From positions 806,001 to 870,000 of the forward strand of contig NZ_CP074074.1 of assembly GCF_045788535.1 (NCBI RefSeq): 64,000 bases of DNA. The letters are read 5' to 3'. This DNA comes from Allotamlana fucoidanivorans (lineage in GTDB: Bacteria > Bacteroidota > Bacteroidia > Flavobacteriales > Flavobacteriaceae). Under the pieces are notes generated by a model. The model was not told the DNA's origin and made no database searches. It saw only the letters and a list, made by a program, of their open reading frames with translations. Made by a program: the position numbers and the translations under genes. The stretch's first letter is position 1. The number at the start of each line of letters is the position of its first letter. This document shows, one piece after another, positions 54,771-62,044 of this stretch.

Positions 54771-57464
54771 ATGAAAGCAAAACTACATTATGTTTTAACA
54801 ACTGCAATACTTTTAAGTTTATTTTCAGGTTTTGCTCAAGATAATTACTTTACAAAAATAGCAACAACCAAGACACTTTTAAAATCGAAGCCCCATAAAA
54901 CTGCCAGCAACAAAGGTCTCGTTTATCAATTTAATTTACAAACCCTTACTCAAGCATTGACGCAATCTAATAAGACCAGTAAAACTACGGAAACATCTGA
55001 TTTAATATTAAGTTTCCCTAATGCTCATGGGACTTTTGAGCGTTTCCGTATTGAAGAGACCTCTGTTATGCATCCAGATTTACAAGCTAAATACCCCCAT
55101 ATAAAATCATACACAGGTTATGGTATAGACAATCCGTTGGCTTATCTGCGCTTTAGTATATCGCCATATAATGGTTTATCTGGAGTTGTTTTAGGCACCA
55201 GTAACACCACGGTTATTGAAGCTGCTGCCAATAACTTAAATCAAATTGTTGTGATACACAAGGCAAACTTAGCACAAGGCAACTTTCTTTGTGAACGCAT
55301 TAATACCTTTTTCAAAACACAACTTAAGGAAGACGAGTTAAAAGACGCTGATGACAGCATAAAACGTACTTATAAAATAGCGCTTTCTGTTACTGGTGAA
55401 TATGGACAATTTAATGGAGGTTCCTTAGCCTCTGTTAACGCTGCTATTAACGCTACCTTAACCAATATTAACGCGGTTTTTGAAAATGAGTTTAATGTTT
55501 CTCTGCAATTAGTGGCTAATAATGATAAGGTGATTTACTTAAACCCGAGTACCGATCCTTATACCAATTTAGGAAATTATAACACCCAACTAGCCACAAC
55601 CTTAGATACAGAAATTTTAGAAGCTAATTATGATGTAGGTCATTTGCTTGGTGGTATTGATGATGGTGCTGGCAATGGCACAGGAGATGCAGGGTGCATA
55701 GGGTGTGTATGTAATAACGGAGGGTCTTACGCTGATAAAAACCATAAAGGCTCTGGGTTTTCCACAAGTCCTTCGCCTGCTGGTATTAATTTTGATTTAG
55801 ATTTTGTAGCCCATGAAATTGGGCATCAATTTGGTGCTACCCATACTTGGACGCATGATGGTAGTGAAGGCACAAATACGCAAATGGAACCTGGTGGCGG
55901 ATCAACCATTATGGCTTATGCGGGTATCACAGGCTCTACCAATGTACAACGACATAGTGACCCTTATTTTCATGCCGCTTCTTTACAACAAATTACAACT
56001 TTTATTAAGACCACCACATGCCCTTCTACTGAAAACACAGGTAACTCTACACCTACTGTTAATGCTGGTTCTAATTTAACTTTACCTGTTGGAACCGCTT
56101 TTAAATTAGTAGGAAACGCTTCAGATGCAGACGGTGATCAGCTCACGTACTGTTGGGAACAGTTTAATGAAGATGATGCAGTTACAACATACCCCAATCC
56201 TAATAGCTCAAATTCAAATTCGGTATTATTTAGGTCTTATCCGCCAACAGAAAGCAATATTAGGTATTTTCCTAATTTGGAAGATTTAACCTTTGGTATT
56301 AATGCTACCCAATGGGAAAAAGTGCCAAATGTAGATAGAACCGCAGATTTCAGACTTACTGTTAGAGATAATAGACCAGGTGGCGCTAATAATGCGCATG
56401 ACGACATGCGTGTGACCTTTAGTTCTGCATATGGCCCGTTTAGTATAACCTCACAGAACACACCCAATATTCTTTGGGAAAGTGGCACTAATGAAACCAT
56501 CACATGGAACGTAAACAATACAAATAACTTATCTGGAGCCTCAAATGTTAACATACTATTATCTACAAACGGTGGTATGACTTATGAACATACTTTGGCA
56601 TCAAACACCCCCAATGATGGAAGTCATATTATCACGGTACCTCATTTACCTGCTCCGTATTGCAGAATTTTAATTGAGCCAACCAACAATAACTTCTTTG
56701 CTATTAATACCACAGATTTTGCTATAAATTATATTGTAAGTAAAACGTGTACCCAATATAGTTCAGCTCCTAATTTAGGCATCAATATTACAGATAATGG
56801 AAAAGATTTTACTCAATCGCATACCATTAATATAGGTGACGCAAAAGCAATTACAGATATAAATATAGGCTTAGACATTACGCATTCTTATATTGGAGAT
56901 TTAGGCATAAGAGTGCAAGGCCCTGACAACACCATAGTACTTTTGAAATCACCGAGCGACTGTGGTAATGAAGAAAATTTGATTAGCATTTTTGACGATC
57001 AGGCTCCTTTACTTAATTGCCTGAGTGCTTCACTAAATACATCAGCCAAATCGTTCAATGATTTGCTAGCCAAGTTTAATAACAAAAACTCTTCAGGAAA
57101 CTGGACTATACAACTAGGTGATTTCGAAGCTGGAGACGAAGGCACTCTTAACTCCTGGTTTGTTGAAATATGTGAAACCACTGAAACACTATTAGATATT
57201 GGAGAACCTGGAGACCCTAACAAATTAGTTCTTTACCCTAATCCGAATACAGGTGAATTTACTATTCAGCTATACAACCCTACAAAAAACAATGTGGATA
57301 TAAAACTATACGATCTTAGAAATAGATTGGTATATCAAGAAACGTATAATGGTAGTACAAATTTTGAAGAAAATGTGACATTGCAAAATATATTTTCAGG
57401 CATGTACATTCTCAAAATATCAAATGGTGTAAAAGAATTCACCAAAAGAGTTATAATTAAATAA
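54771..57464 (+). CDS. Secreted reprolysin-like metalloprotease with P domain and T9SS sorting domain
   Basis: An 897-residue exported protease from ATG 54771 (MKAKLHYVLTTAILLSLFSG). The layout is a propeptide region to about 190, then a reprolysin-like domain (KIALSVTGEYGQFNGGSLAS). The zinc site is HEIGHQFGATH starting at His348, with IMAYAGITG as Met-turn. A linker/Ig-like part leads to a proprotein-convertase P domain (about 660-810: DINIGLDITHSYIGDLGIRV, then SGNWTIQLGDFEAGDEGTLN) and a type A sorting tail (LYPNPNTGEFTIQLYNP to TKRVIIK). It should be exported by T9SS and anchored outside. Confidence 0.92.
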   Translation: MKAKLHYVLTTAILLSLFSGFAQDNYFTKIATTKTLLKSKPHKTASNKGLVYQFNLQTLTQALTQSNKTSKTTETSDLILSFPNAHGTFERFRIEETSVMHPDLQAKYPHIKSYTGYGIDNPLAYLRFSISPYNGLSGVVLGTSNTTVIEAAANNLNQIVVIHKANLAQGNFLCERINTFFKTQLKEDELKDADDSIKRTYKIALSVTGEYGQFNGGSLASVNAAINATLTNINAVFENEFNVSLQLVANNDKVIYLNPSTDPYTNLGNYNTQLATTLDTEILEANYDVGHLLGGIDDGAGNGTGDAGCIGCVCNNGGSYADKNHKGSGFSTSPSPAGINFDLDFVAHEIGHQFGATHTWTHDGSEGTNTQMEPGGGSTIMAYAGITGSTNVQRHSDPYFHAASLQQITTFIKTTTCPSTENTGNSTPTVNAGSNLTLPVGTAFKLVGNASDADGDQLTYCWEQFNEDDAVTTYPNPNSSNSNSVLFRSYPPTESNIRYFPNLEDLTFGINATQWEKVPNVDRTADFRLTVRDNRPGGANNAHDDMRVTFSSAYGPFSITSQNTPNILWESGTNETITWNVNNTNNLSGASNVNILLSTNGGMTYEHTLASNTPNDGSHIITVPHLPAPYCRILIEPTNNNFFAINTTDFAINYIVSKTCTQYSSAPNLGINITDNGKDFTQSHTINIGDAKAITDINIGLDITHSYIGDLGIRVQGPDNTIVLLKSPSDCGNEENLISIFDDQAPLLNCLSASLNTSAKSFNDLLAKFNNKNSSGNWTIQLGDFEAGDEGTLNSWFVEICETTETLLDIGEPGDPNKLVLYPNPNTGEFTIQLYNPTKNNVDIKLYDLRNRLVYQETYNGSTNFEENVTLQNIFSGMYILKISNGVKEFTKRVIIK

Positions 57465-57473
57465 AGAAGGCTA

Positions 57474-58040
57474 TTACTTACCATTGAATGCATTCATGGT
57501 ATTATTTACACCTGCTAAAACAAATGACTTAATTAATTCAATCGAGGTTCCTAATCGTTCTTTTAAGGTTTCCGATTCTTCTTCGGTCCATTCTCCTAAA
57601 ACATAATCCACTTGCCTGCCTTTGCTAAAAGCATCACTAATACCAAACCTAAAACGGTTATACTTTGTGGTATTCAATTTATCCTGAATATCTTTAAGTC
57701 CGTTATGTCCGCCATCACTTCCTTTAGTTTTTAATCGTATACTGCCAAAGGGCAAATTTAAATCGTCTGTAATAACTAAAAGATTTTCTAATGGTATCTT
57801 TTCTTTGGCTAACCAATACTGAACGGATTTTCCGCTTAAATTCATATAAGTATTAGGTTTTAAGAAAATAAATGTTCTTCCTTTTAAAGTATAGGTTGTA
57901 ACATCACCCAACTTTTGGGTTTCAAATGACAACCCTTCTTGAGATGCAAAATAGTCTAACACTTTAAACCCGATATTATGGCGCGTATTTTCATATTTAG
58001 CCCCCATATTTCCTAAACCTACAATTAAAAACTTTTTCAT
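57474..58040 (-). CDS. pth: Peptidyl-tRNA hydrolase
   Basis: A 188-residue enzyme that frees tRNA from stalled peptidyl-tRNA. The start at 58040 gives KKFLIVGLGNMGAKYENTRH, the canonical N terminus with catalytic His20; the frame open to 58100 adds 20 unlikely residues. FLKPNTYMNLSGKSV, LVITDDLNLPFGSIRLKTKG and GSDGGHNGLKDI carry the substrate Asn residues and the Asp. The gene is separated from upstream rplY by a terminator hairpin. Confidence 0.95.
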   Translation of the reverse strand: MKKFLIVGLGNMGAKYENTRHNIGFKVLDYFASQEGLSFETQKLGDVTTYTLKGRTFIFLKPNTYMNLSGKSVQYWLAKEKIPLENLLVITDDLNLPFGSIRLKTKGSDGGHNGLKDIQDKLNTTKYNRFRFGISDAFSKGRQVDYVLGEWTEEESETLKERLGTSIELIKSFVLAGVNNTMNAFNGK

Positions 58041-58121
58041 AACTTTTATTCCTTGTTCATGACAGTTTGAAGCAAAAAACCTCATAAAAAATGACCCCAT
58101 TTACATTTGTTTTTGTAAAAA

Positions 58122-58154
58122 TAAAAAAGCATCCCAAAATATTTTAGGATGCTT
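58122..58154 (-). terminator. terminator after rplY
   Basis: aagcatcc/ggatgctt with a 12-nt loop, followed by a T run on the minus strand, lies between rplY and pth. Partial read-through into pth is possible. Confidence 0.8.
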
Positions 58155-58176
58155 CATATTTTACTTAAGAATGTAT

Positions 58177-58797
58177 CTATTCTTGTGCTTCAGCCACAGG
58201 TGCTTCTGCTCCTTCTTCTAATTCTTCTTCATCATCATCAGTTGCCACAGCATTTCTAGATGTTCTCACTTGACATACTACGGTATTATCTGAATGCAAG
58301 AAGGTGTAGTTTTCATTTGGTAAATCACCTACATAAACTTTTCCTCCAATTTTAAGAGGTGTAATGTCTATTTCTATAAAATCTGGTAAGTTAACAGGAA
58401 GTGCCTTAATACGTAATTTTCTGTGATTTTTTCTTAACACACCACCATTTTTAACCCCTCTAGAGTTACCAACTAAGTTTACAGGAATATTTAATGCAAT
58501 TTCTTTATCTTCAAATAACTGATAGAAATCTACATGTAAAATATTATCTGTTACCGGGTGAAATTGAATGTCTTGTAATACAGCATTAAATGTTTCACCA
58601 CTTTCTAAGTTAATTACAACTGTATGCGCATTAGGCGTGTATACAAGTTTAGAGAAAGCTAATTCTGGTGCAGAGAAATGCACTGGCTTATCTCCTCCGT
58701 ATAATACGCAAGGAACCTGACCAGCATTACGTAAGGCTTTTGTTGCTTTTTTGCCCACGCTTTCTCTTTGAGATCCGTTGATTGTAATTGATTTCAT
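58177..58797 (-). CDS. rplY: Ribosomal protein bL25 (CTC-type, long form)
   Basis: A 206-residue protein. The N-terminal 5S rRNA-binding domain ([20 protein letters not shown], then [14 protein letters not shown]) is followed by the TL5/CTC C-terminal domain ([20 protein letters not shown], then [13 protein letters not shown]). A disordered acidic tail ends the chain ([20 protein letters not shown]). The gene is 39 bp after prs, a conserved pair in many bacteria. Confidence 0.95.
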   Translation of the reverse strand: MKSITINGSQRESVGKKATKALRNAGQVPCVLYGGDKPVHFSAPELAFSKLVYTPNAHTVVINLESGETFNAVLQDIQFHPVTDNILHVDFYQLFEDKEIALNIPVNLVGNSRGVKNGGVLRKNHRKLRIKALPVNLPDFIEIDITPLKIGGKVYVGDLPNENYTFLHSDNTVVCQVRTSRNAVATDDDEEELEEGAEAPVAEAQE

Positions 58798-58836
58798 TTA
58801 TATATATATTAAATTAATATTCTTTATTCAAGTGAT

Positions 58837-59778
58837 TTACATCACAAATTTTGAACTGATAGACTTGTTGTTGTGTACTTTTTCCATTACCTCTGCAAAC
58901 AAATCAGCACAACTTAATACTCTAATTTTATCACTTAATGGCTTTACAGGAATAGAGTCTGTAACTATAAGTTCTTCTAATCTTGAGTTATTTAAATTAT
59001 CATACGCTTTACCTGATAAAATGGGGTGTGTACAAATAGCTCTTACACTAAGCGCACCACGCTCCATCATTAAATCGGCGGCCTTAGTTAAAGTACCCGC
59101 AGTATCAACCATATCATCAACAAGCACTACATTTTTACCAGTAACATCACCAATCAATTCCATATGCGAAATAACATTGGCTTTAGCACGTTGCTTATAA
59201 CAAATTACGACATCACTTTGTAAGGCCTTTGAATAAGCGTAAGCTCTTTTTGACCCTCCCATATCTGGTGAGGCAATTGTTAAATTAGGCAAATTTAACC
59301 GTTTTAAATATGGTAAGAAAATAGTTGATGCAAACAAATGATCTACTGGTTTTTCAAAAAAGCCTTGAATTTGATCCGCATGTAAATCCATGGTGATAAT
59401 TCGCGTAGCCCCAGCAGCTTCAATCATTTTAGCCACTAATTTAGCAGCAATAGGCACACGTGGCTTATCTTTTCTATCTTGTCTTGCCCACCCAAAATAC
59501 GGTAAAACAGCTGTAATGTGTCTTGCTGAAGCTCGTTTAGCAGCATCAATCATTAATAACATTTCCATTAAATTTTCAGGTCCTGGATTGGTAGACCCAA
59601 TAATGAAAATGCGAGTACCGCGAATAGATTCTTCATAGGATGGTTGAAATTCTCCATCACTGTATGTAGAAGTAATAACATTACCTAATTCGGCCCCAAA
59701 GGCTTTAGCGATTTTTTCACCAAGAACTTTACTTTGGGTACAAGCAAAAATTTTAGCTTCGGTAATAACAATTGGCAT
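58837..59778 (-). CDS. prs: Ribose-phosphate pyrophosphokinase
   Basis: A 313-residue enzyme making PRPP from ribose 5-phosphate and ATP for nucleotide, NAD and His/Trp synthesis. The ATP loop and flexible loop carry PYFGWARQDRKDKPRVPIAA near residue 93. TMDLHADQIQGFF contains the catalytic His-Asp region, and the PRPP-binding loop is VVLVDDMVDTAGTLTKAADL near 220. It is the first gene of prs-rplY(-pth), with a -7 box 53 bp upstream. Confidence 0.97.
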   Translation of the reverse strand: MPIVITEAKIFACTQSKVLGEKIAKAFGAELGNVITSTYSDGEFQPSYEESIRGTRIFIIGSTNPGPENLMEMLLMIDAAKRASARHITAVLPYFGWARQDRKDKPRVPIAAKLVAKMIEAAGATRIITMDLHADQIQGFFEKPVDHLFASTIFLPYLKRLNLPNLTIASPDMGGSKRAYAYSKALQSDVVICYKQRAKANVISHMELIGDVTGKNVVLVDDMVDTAGTLTKAADLMMERGALSVRAICTHPILSGKAYDNLNNSRLEELIVTDSIPVKPLSDKIRVLSCADLFAEVMEKVHNNKSISSKFVM

Positions 59779-59830
59779 AGTTAACGTATTGTTTTTTAGT
59801 GCGAAACACCAGCTTATTTTAAACGAGGTG

Positions 59831-59838
59831 CAAATTTA
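59831..59838 (-). promoter_or_regulatory. -7 promoter element for prs
   Basis: Minus-strand TAAATTTG fits TAnnTTTG, 53 bp upstream of the prs start. Confidence 0.5.
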
Positions 59839-59903
59839 TGGATTTATTTTAACCTAAAAAGTATATTGCCTAGTATTTTTGTGAATAATTTAGAAAAAAT
59901 ATA

Positions 59904-59911
59904 TATTTTTG
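59904..59911 (+). promoter_or_regulatory. -7 promoter element for tRNA-Leu
   Basis: TATTTTTG fits TAnnTTTG and ends 11 bp before the mature tRNA 5' end. Confidence 0.55.
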
Positions 59912-59922
59912 CTGTCCGAAAT

Positions 59923-60004
59923 GCTCAAGTGGCGGAATTGGTAGACGCGCTGGATTCAAAATCCAGTTTCTTCGGAAGTGTGGGTTCGATTCCCACCTTG
60001 AGTA
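59923..60004 (+). tRNA. tRNA-Leu(CAA)
   Basis: The 82-nt cloverleaf has acceptor arm gctcaag/cttgagt (last pair G-U), D arm with ggtaga, anticodon arm ctgga-ttcaaaa-tccag (anticodon CAA, reading UUG), a long class II variable arm (tttcttcggaag) and T arm gtggg-ttcgatt-cccac, then A73. CCA is not encoded. The long variable arm and A73 fit leucine identity. Accessory DNA begins just downstream. Confidence 0.95.
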
Positions 60005-60010
60005 CTTGAT

Positions 60011-60050
60011 AAAACCGTAATTCGTTAAAAAACAGCGTTTTACGGTTTTT
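60011..60050 (+). terminator. terminator after tRNA-Leu
   Basis: aaaaccgtaa/ttacggtttt is a perfect 10-bp stem with a 19-nt loop and a T tail, 6 bp after the tRNA. Confidence 0.8.
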
Positions 60051-60114
60051 TATTTCATTTTTTTGCCGAATTTTTGCCGAAAACATGTCGATATTCTTAA
60101 TTAATTTTCGAAAC

Positions 60115-60150
60115 AAACAAACCGTAACAATTTAATGCTACGGTTTGTTT
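60115..60150 (-). terminator. terminator of the broken small gene (12-bp inverted repeat)
   Basis: aaacaaaccgta/tacggtttgttt are exact reverse complements with a 12-nt loop. The hairpin begins 2 bp after the stop of the degenerate ORF at 60153-60254 on the minus strand. A direct repeat of tttttgccgaa lies between this and the tRNA terminator. Confidence 0.75.
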
Positions 60151-60152
60151 AA

Positions 60153-60254
60153 CTACTCCCTTGATGACCAATAAGCGTCATTTTCAGGATTTAATTGATT
60201 TGCATGATTGTCAAGCTCTTCTTGACTGTAATCTTAATCTGAATTTAAACTCAT
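60153..60254 (-). pseudogene. small DYSQEELDNHANQLNP-type gene interrupted by a stop codon
   Basis: Reading from ATG 60254 gives MSLNSD, then an in-frame TAA, then DYSQEELDNHANQLNPENDA and YWSSRE before TAG. A single C-to-T change (CAA to TAA) would explain the break. Small proteins of this 'DYSxEELDxxAxQxNPxxxAYW' wording are, from memory, widespread in Bacteroidota, with no established function. The terminator placed right after the ORF supports a former gene of 33 codons. No alternative ATG follows the stop. Confidence 0.6.
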
Positions 60255-60622
60255 AATTTTTATATTAAAATAATTAATAAATTCATCTCAAACGAAATGA
60301 TGAAATAAAACTAATGGAAAAACAAGTGTGAAAAAGGCAATATTTAGCGAAATTTATCTGAGACGAATAATTGGTTAAAAAATGACATTATTACATCCAG
60401 AAAACGAAAACGACATAGGTGTTGAAGCAATACATTTTACACATGTATCTTCAACTAATTTAATGGATATTAAAAATCCTTTTGATACATTGTAAGAAAG
60501 TTATTATATTGTAACCAGAATTTATAAAACCAAAATGATAAGTATAATAATTAAGTTAAAAAATCATCGTTATCCCTCCCTCTTTGGTATATTATATAGT
60601 TCTAAACCATTCATATAAACAA
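60255..60622. other. gene-poor stretch upstream of the cassette array
   Basis: This 368-bp AT-rich DNA holds only one short ORF (60382-60495) and no RNA gene that I can see. There is no remnant of the long palindromic repeat to the left of the first cassette boundary at 60623, so this is where the array meets the chromosome. Confidence 0.6.
60382..60495 (+). CDS. possible 37-residue ORF, doubtful
   Basis: ATG 60382 to TAA 60493-60495 encodes MTLLHPENENDIGVEAIHFT followed by 17 more residues. It lacks a promoter box, a signal peptide or a known motif. It could be a gene remnant in accessory DNA. Kept only because the stretch is otherwise empty. Confidence 0.2.
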   Translation: MTLLHPENENDIGVEAIHFTHVSSTNLMDIKNPFDTL

Positions 60623-60632
60623 GTTGGCAAAC
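60623..60632. repeat. left inverted decamer of cassette 1
   Basis: gttggcaaac lies 10 bp before the start codon at 60643 and is the exact reverse complement of gtttgccaac at 61113-61122 that overlaps the end of the same gene. Confidence 0.75.
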
Positions 60633-60642
60633 ATTATGAGAA

Positions 60643-61131
60643 ATGACTGAAAAAAGACCAATTTATAGTACTTTTTCGTGGATACGCTTTGTAAAGGACA
60701 TAATTTTTGTATTAATAATCCTCTATTTCGTAATAAATATATTTATTGGACTAAATAAAGAAATAAGTATTAATGCCATTGCAATAGGAATTTTTTTATT
60801 AGCCTTCATAATAATGATTGACTCAAAAGAATTGGAGGTATATAACAATATTTTAAGGATTAAAAGCAATCACCTTTTTGGATTATTCTCACGTAAAACT
60901 GACATCAAATTATCCAATATTAAAGACATAACTTGTGCTGGAAAACATTCTCAGAAAACTGATTTAACACAGGACATTTTGCGCTTAGTTGCACCTGTCT
61001 ATGACTTTAAAAACACGCTGACAATTAAAACTTTTGACAATAAGACTTTTGTGTATGACGTATATATTTACAAGGAAAAACTTGACAAAGTAATCAGCAT
61101 AATAAAAAAAACGTTTGCCAACACCGTGTAA
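60643..61131 (+). CDS. Membrane protein of unknown function (cassette 1)
   Basis: A 162-residue protein. Two hydrophobic helices (VKDIIFVLIILYFVINIFIG, and INAIAIGIFLLAFIIMI) anchor it. The following 100 residues (LEVYNNILRIKSNHLFGLFS, then NTLTIKTFDNKTFVYDVYIY) look like a cytoplasmic PH-like beta domain. The last four codons (Ala-Asn-Thr-Val) are encoded by the boundary repeat, which also provides the stop. Low-GC codon use is like the rest of the window. I recognise no named family. Confidence 0.7.
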   Translation: MTEKRPIYSTFSWIRFVKDIIFVLIILYFVINIFIGLNKEISINAIAIGIFLLAFIIMIDSKELEVYNNILRIKSNHLFGLFSRKTDIKLSNIKDITCAGKHSQKTDLTQDILRLVAPVYDFKNTLTIKTFDNKTFVYDVYIYKEKLDKVISIIKKTFANTV

Positions 61132-61248
61132 AAATAATTGCTTGATTCTAGCCTACTCGGAAAATCCTACGGATTTTCCTCTGGTTCGTTTCATTTTTAG
61201 TAAGTTAGTTGCTTGCACACGCAACTATCCTTACACCAACACGTTGGC
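61117..61248. repeat. long imperfect palindrome between cassettes 1 and 2 (copy B)
   Basis: The 132-bp element begins gccaac and ends gttggc. The outer arms pair as gtgtaa.../...ttacac and ataattgc/gcaactat. It contains a perfect inner hairpin ggaaaatcc-tac-ggattttcc (61159-61179) and a second one agttgc/gcaact (61207-61226). It shares the inner hairpin core (gaaaatccta, then ggatttt), attgctt and gcctact with copy C. It separates two unrelated ORFs. Confidence 0.8.
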
Positions 61249-61252
61249 AATA
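61243..61252. repeat. left inverted decamer of cassette 2
   Basis: gttggcaata is the exact reverse complement of tattgccaac at 61947-61956. Extended to 15 bp the two ends differ at only one position. Confidence 0.75.
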
Positions 61253-61301
61253 ATGTTAACCTAATTCTATAAAATTCAGATAATCCTTAATTTAAAATAA
61301 A

Positions 61302-61868
61302 ATGCGAAATATTACCTCCGCTTTAATGTTGTTAATAACTATGTCATTATATTCTCAAAACAATAAAGATCATAAATTGTTTTTAAAAGATAGTACAGTT
61401 TTAATAGCAAAGCAGGTTAATACTACTTCAAATAGAAAATGTGCAATAGTGACCACAAAAGATGGTGAAAGACTAAAAATACCATATAACAAAATATACA
61501 GGCATCTATATTATTTAAGAAATACTGTTTTTTCCCCTAGAAACGTTAAACGTTTGACTGAATTTGTTTTGATATCAGAGGATAAAGGCGATATGATGAA
61601 TGTCCATGTCGAAGGTAGATGCAATTTATACACGGGCTATATACCACAACTTAGAAATAGTGGAGCGTATGGGTTTTATGTTAAAAGAAATGGAGAAAAT
61701 ATTGCAACATGTATTGCGAGTACAAACTGGATGGAATCTAGAAATTTTAAAGAAATTGCAACTGATTATTTCAAGGATTGCCCCGAGATGGTAGAACAAA
61801 TCCAAATTAGACTTGATAAAAATAATATAGAGGAATTAATCGAATTTTACAATAACCAATGTCAATAA
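61302..61868 (+). CDS. Exported protein of unknown function (cassette 2)
   Basis: A 188-residue protein with signal peptide MRNITSALMLLITMSLYS ending Q. The mature chain starts with a lysine-rich beta segment (HKLFLKDSTVLIAKQVNTTS), then GERLKIPYNKIYRHLYY and a Cys-containing C-terminal half (VEGRCNLYTGYIPQ, then YFKDCPEMVEQIQIRL). Four cysteines could form disulfides in the periplasm. It lies alone inside cassette 2 (61243-61956). No family recognised. Confidence 0.7.
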   Translation: MRNITSALMLLITMSLYSQNNKDHKLFLKDSTVLIAKQVNTTSNRKCAIVTTKDGERLKIPYNKIYRHLYYLRNTVFSPRNVKRLTEFVLISEDKGDMMNVHVEGRCNLYTGYIPQLRNSGAYGFYVKRNGENIATCIASTNWMESRNFKEIATDYFKDCPEMVEQIQIRLDKNNIEELIEFYNNQCQ

Positions 61869-61946
61869 TCATCTGAATTCTTATTTAGAAATTAAAATAA
61901 AAACAAATTATTAAATTAATTGACCCAGTAAAATATATTAAAACAC

Positions 61947-61956
61947 TATTGCCAAC
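61947..61956. repeat. right inverted decamer of cassette 2 and left end of palindrome copy C
   Basis: tattgccaac pairs with gttggcaata at the other end of cassette 2. It begins the second palindrome, which is interrupted by the insertion sequence 5 bp later. Confidence 0.7.
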
Positions 61957-62002
61957 AATGGTAGCCGTTGCACGAGCCCATAATTTTATAAAAACTTGAA
62001 TT

Positions 62003-62036
62003 ACAAACGCCTATTTTCAGGGCGTTTGTTGTTTTT
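62003..62036 (+). terminator. terminator inside the IS end, reading toward the transposase from outside
   Basis: acaaacgcc/ggcgtttgt with a 9-nt loop and a T tract on the plus strand lies just past the 3' end of the transposase gene. It would stop transcription entering from cassette 2 antisense to tnp. Confidence 0.7.
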
Positions 62037-62044
62037 GGTAGTTT

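Noticed and set aside
59925..60116. 63-codon minus-strand ORF across tRNA-Leu
   Set aside because: It is the antisense of the tRNA (translation GIEPTLPKKLDFESSASTN is a familiar artefact of tRNA-Leu) and its 5' part overlaps two terminator hairpins.
61106..61260. Canonical integron attC site
   Set aside because: The outer boxes gccaac/gttggc do not fit RYYYAAC/GTTRRRY, and no IntI gene is visible; only the layout is attC-like.
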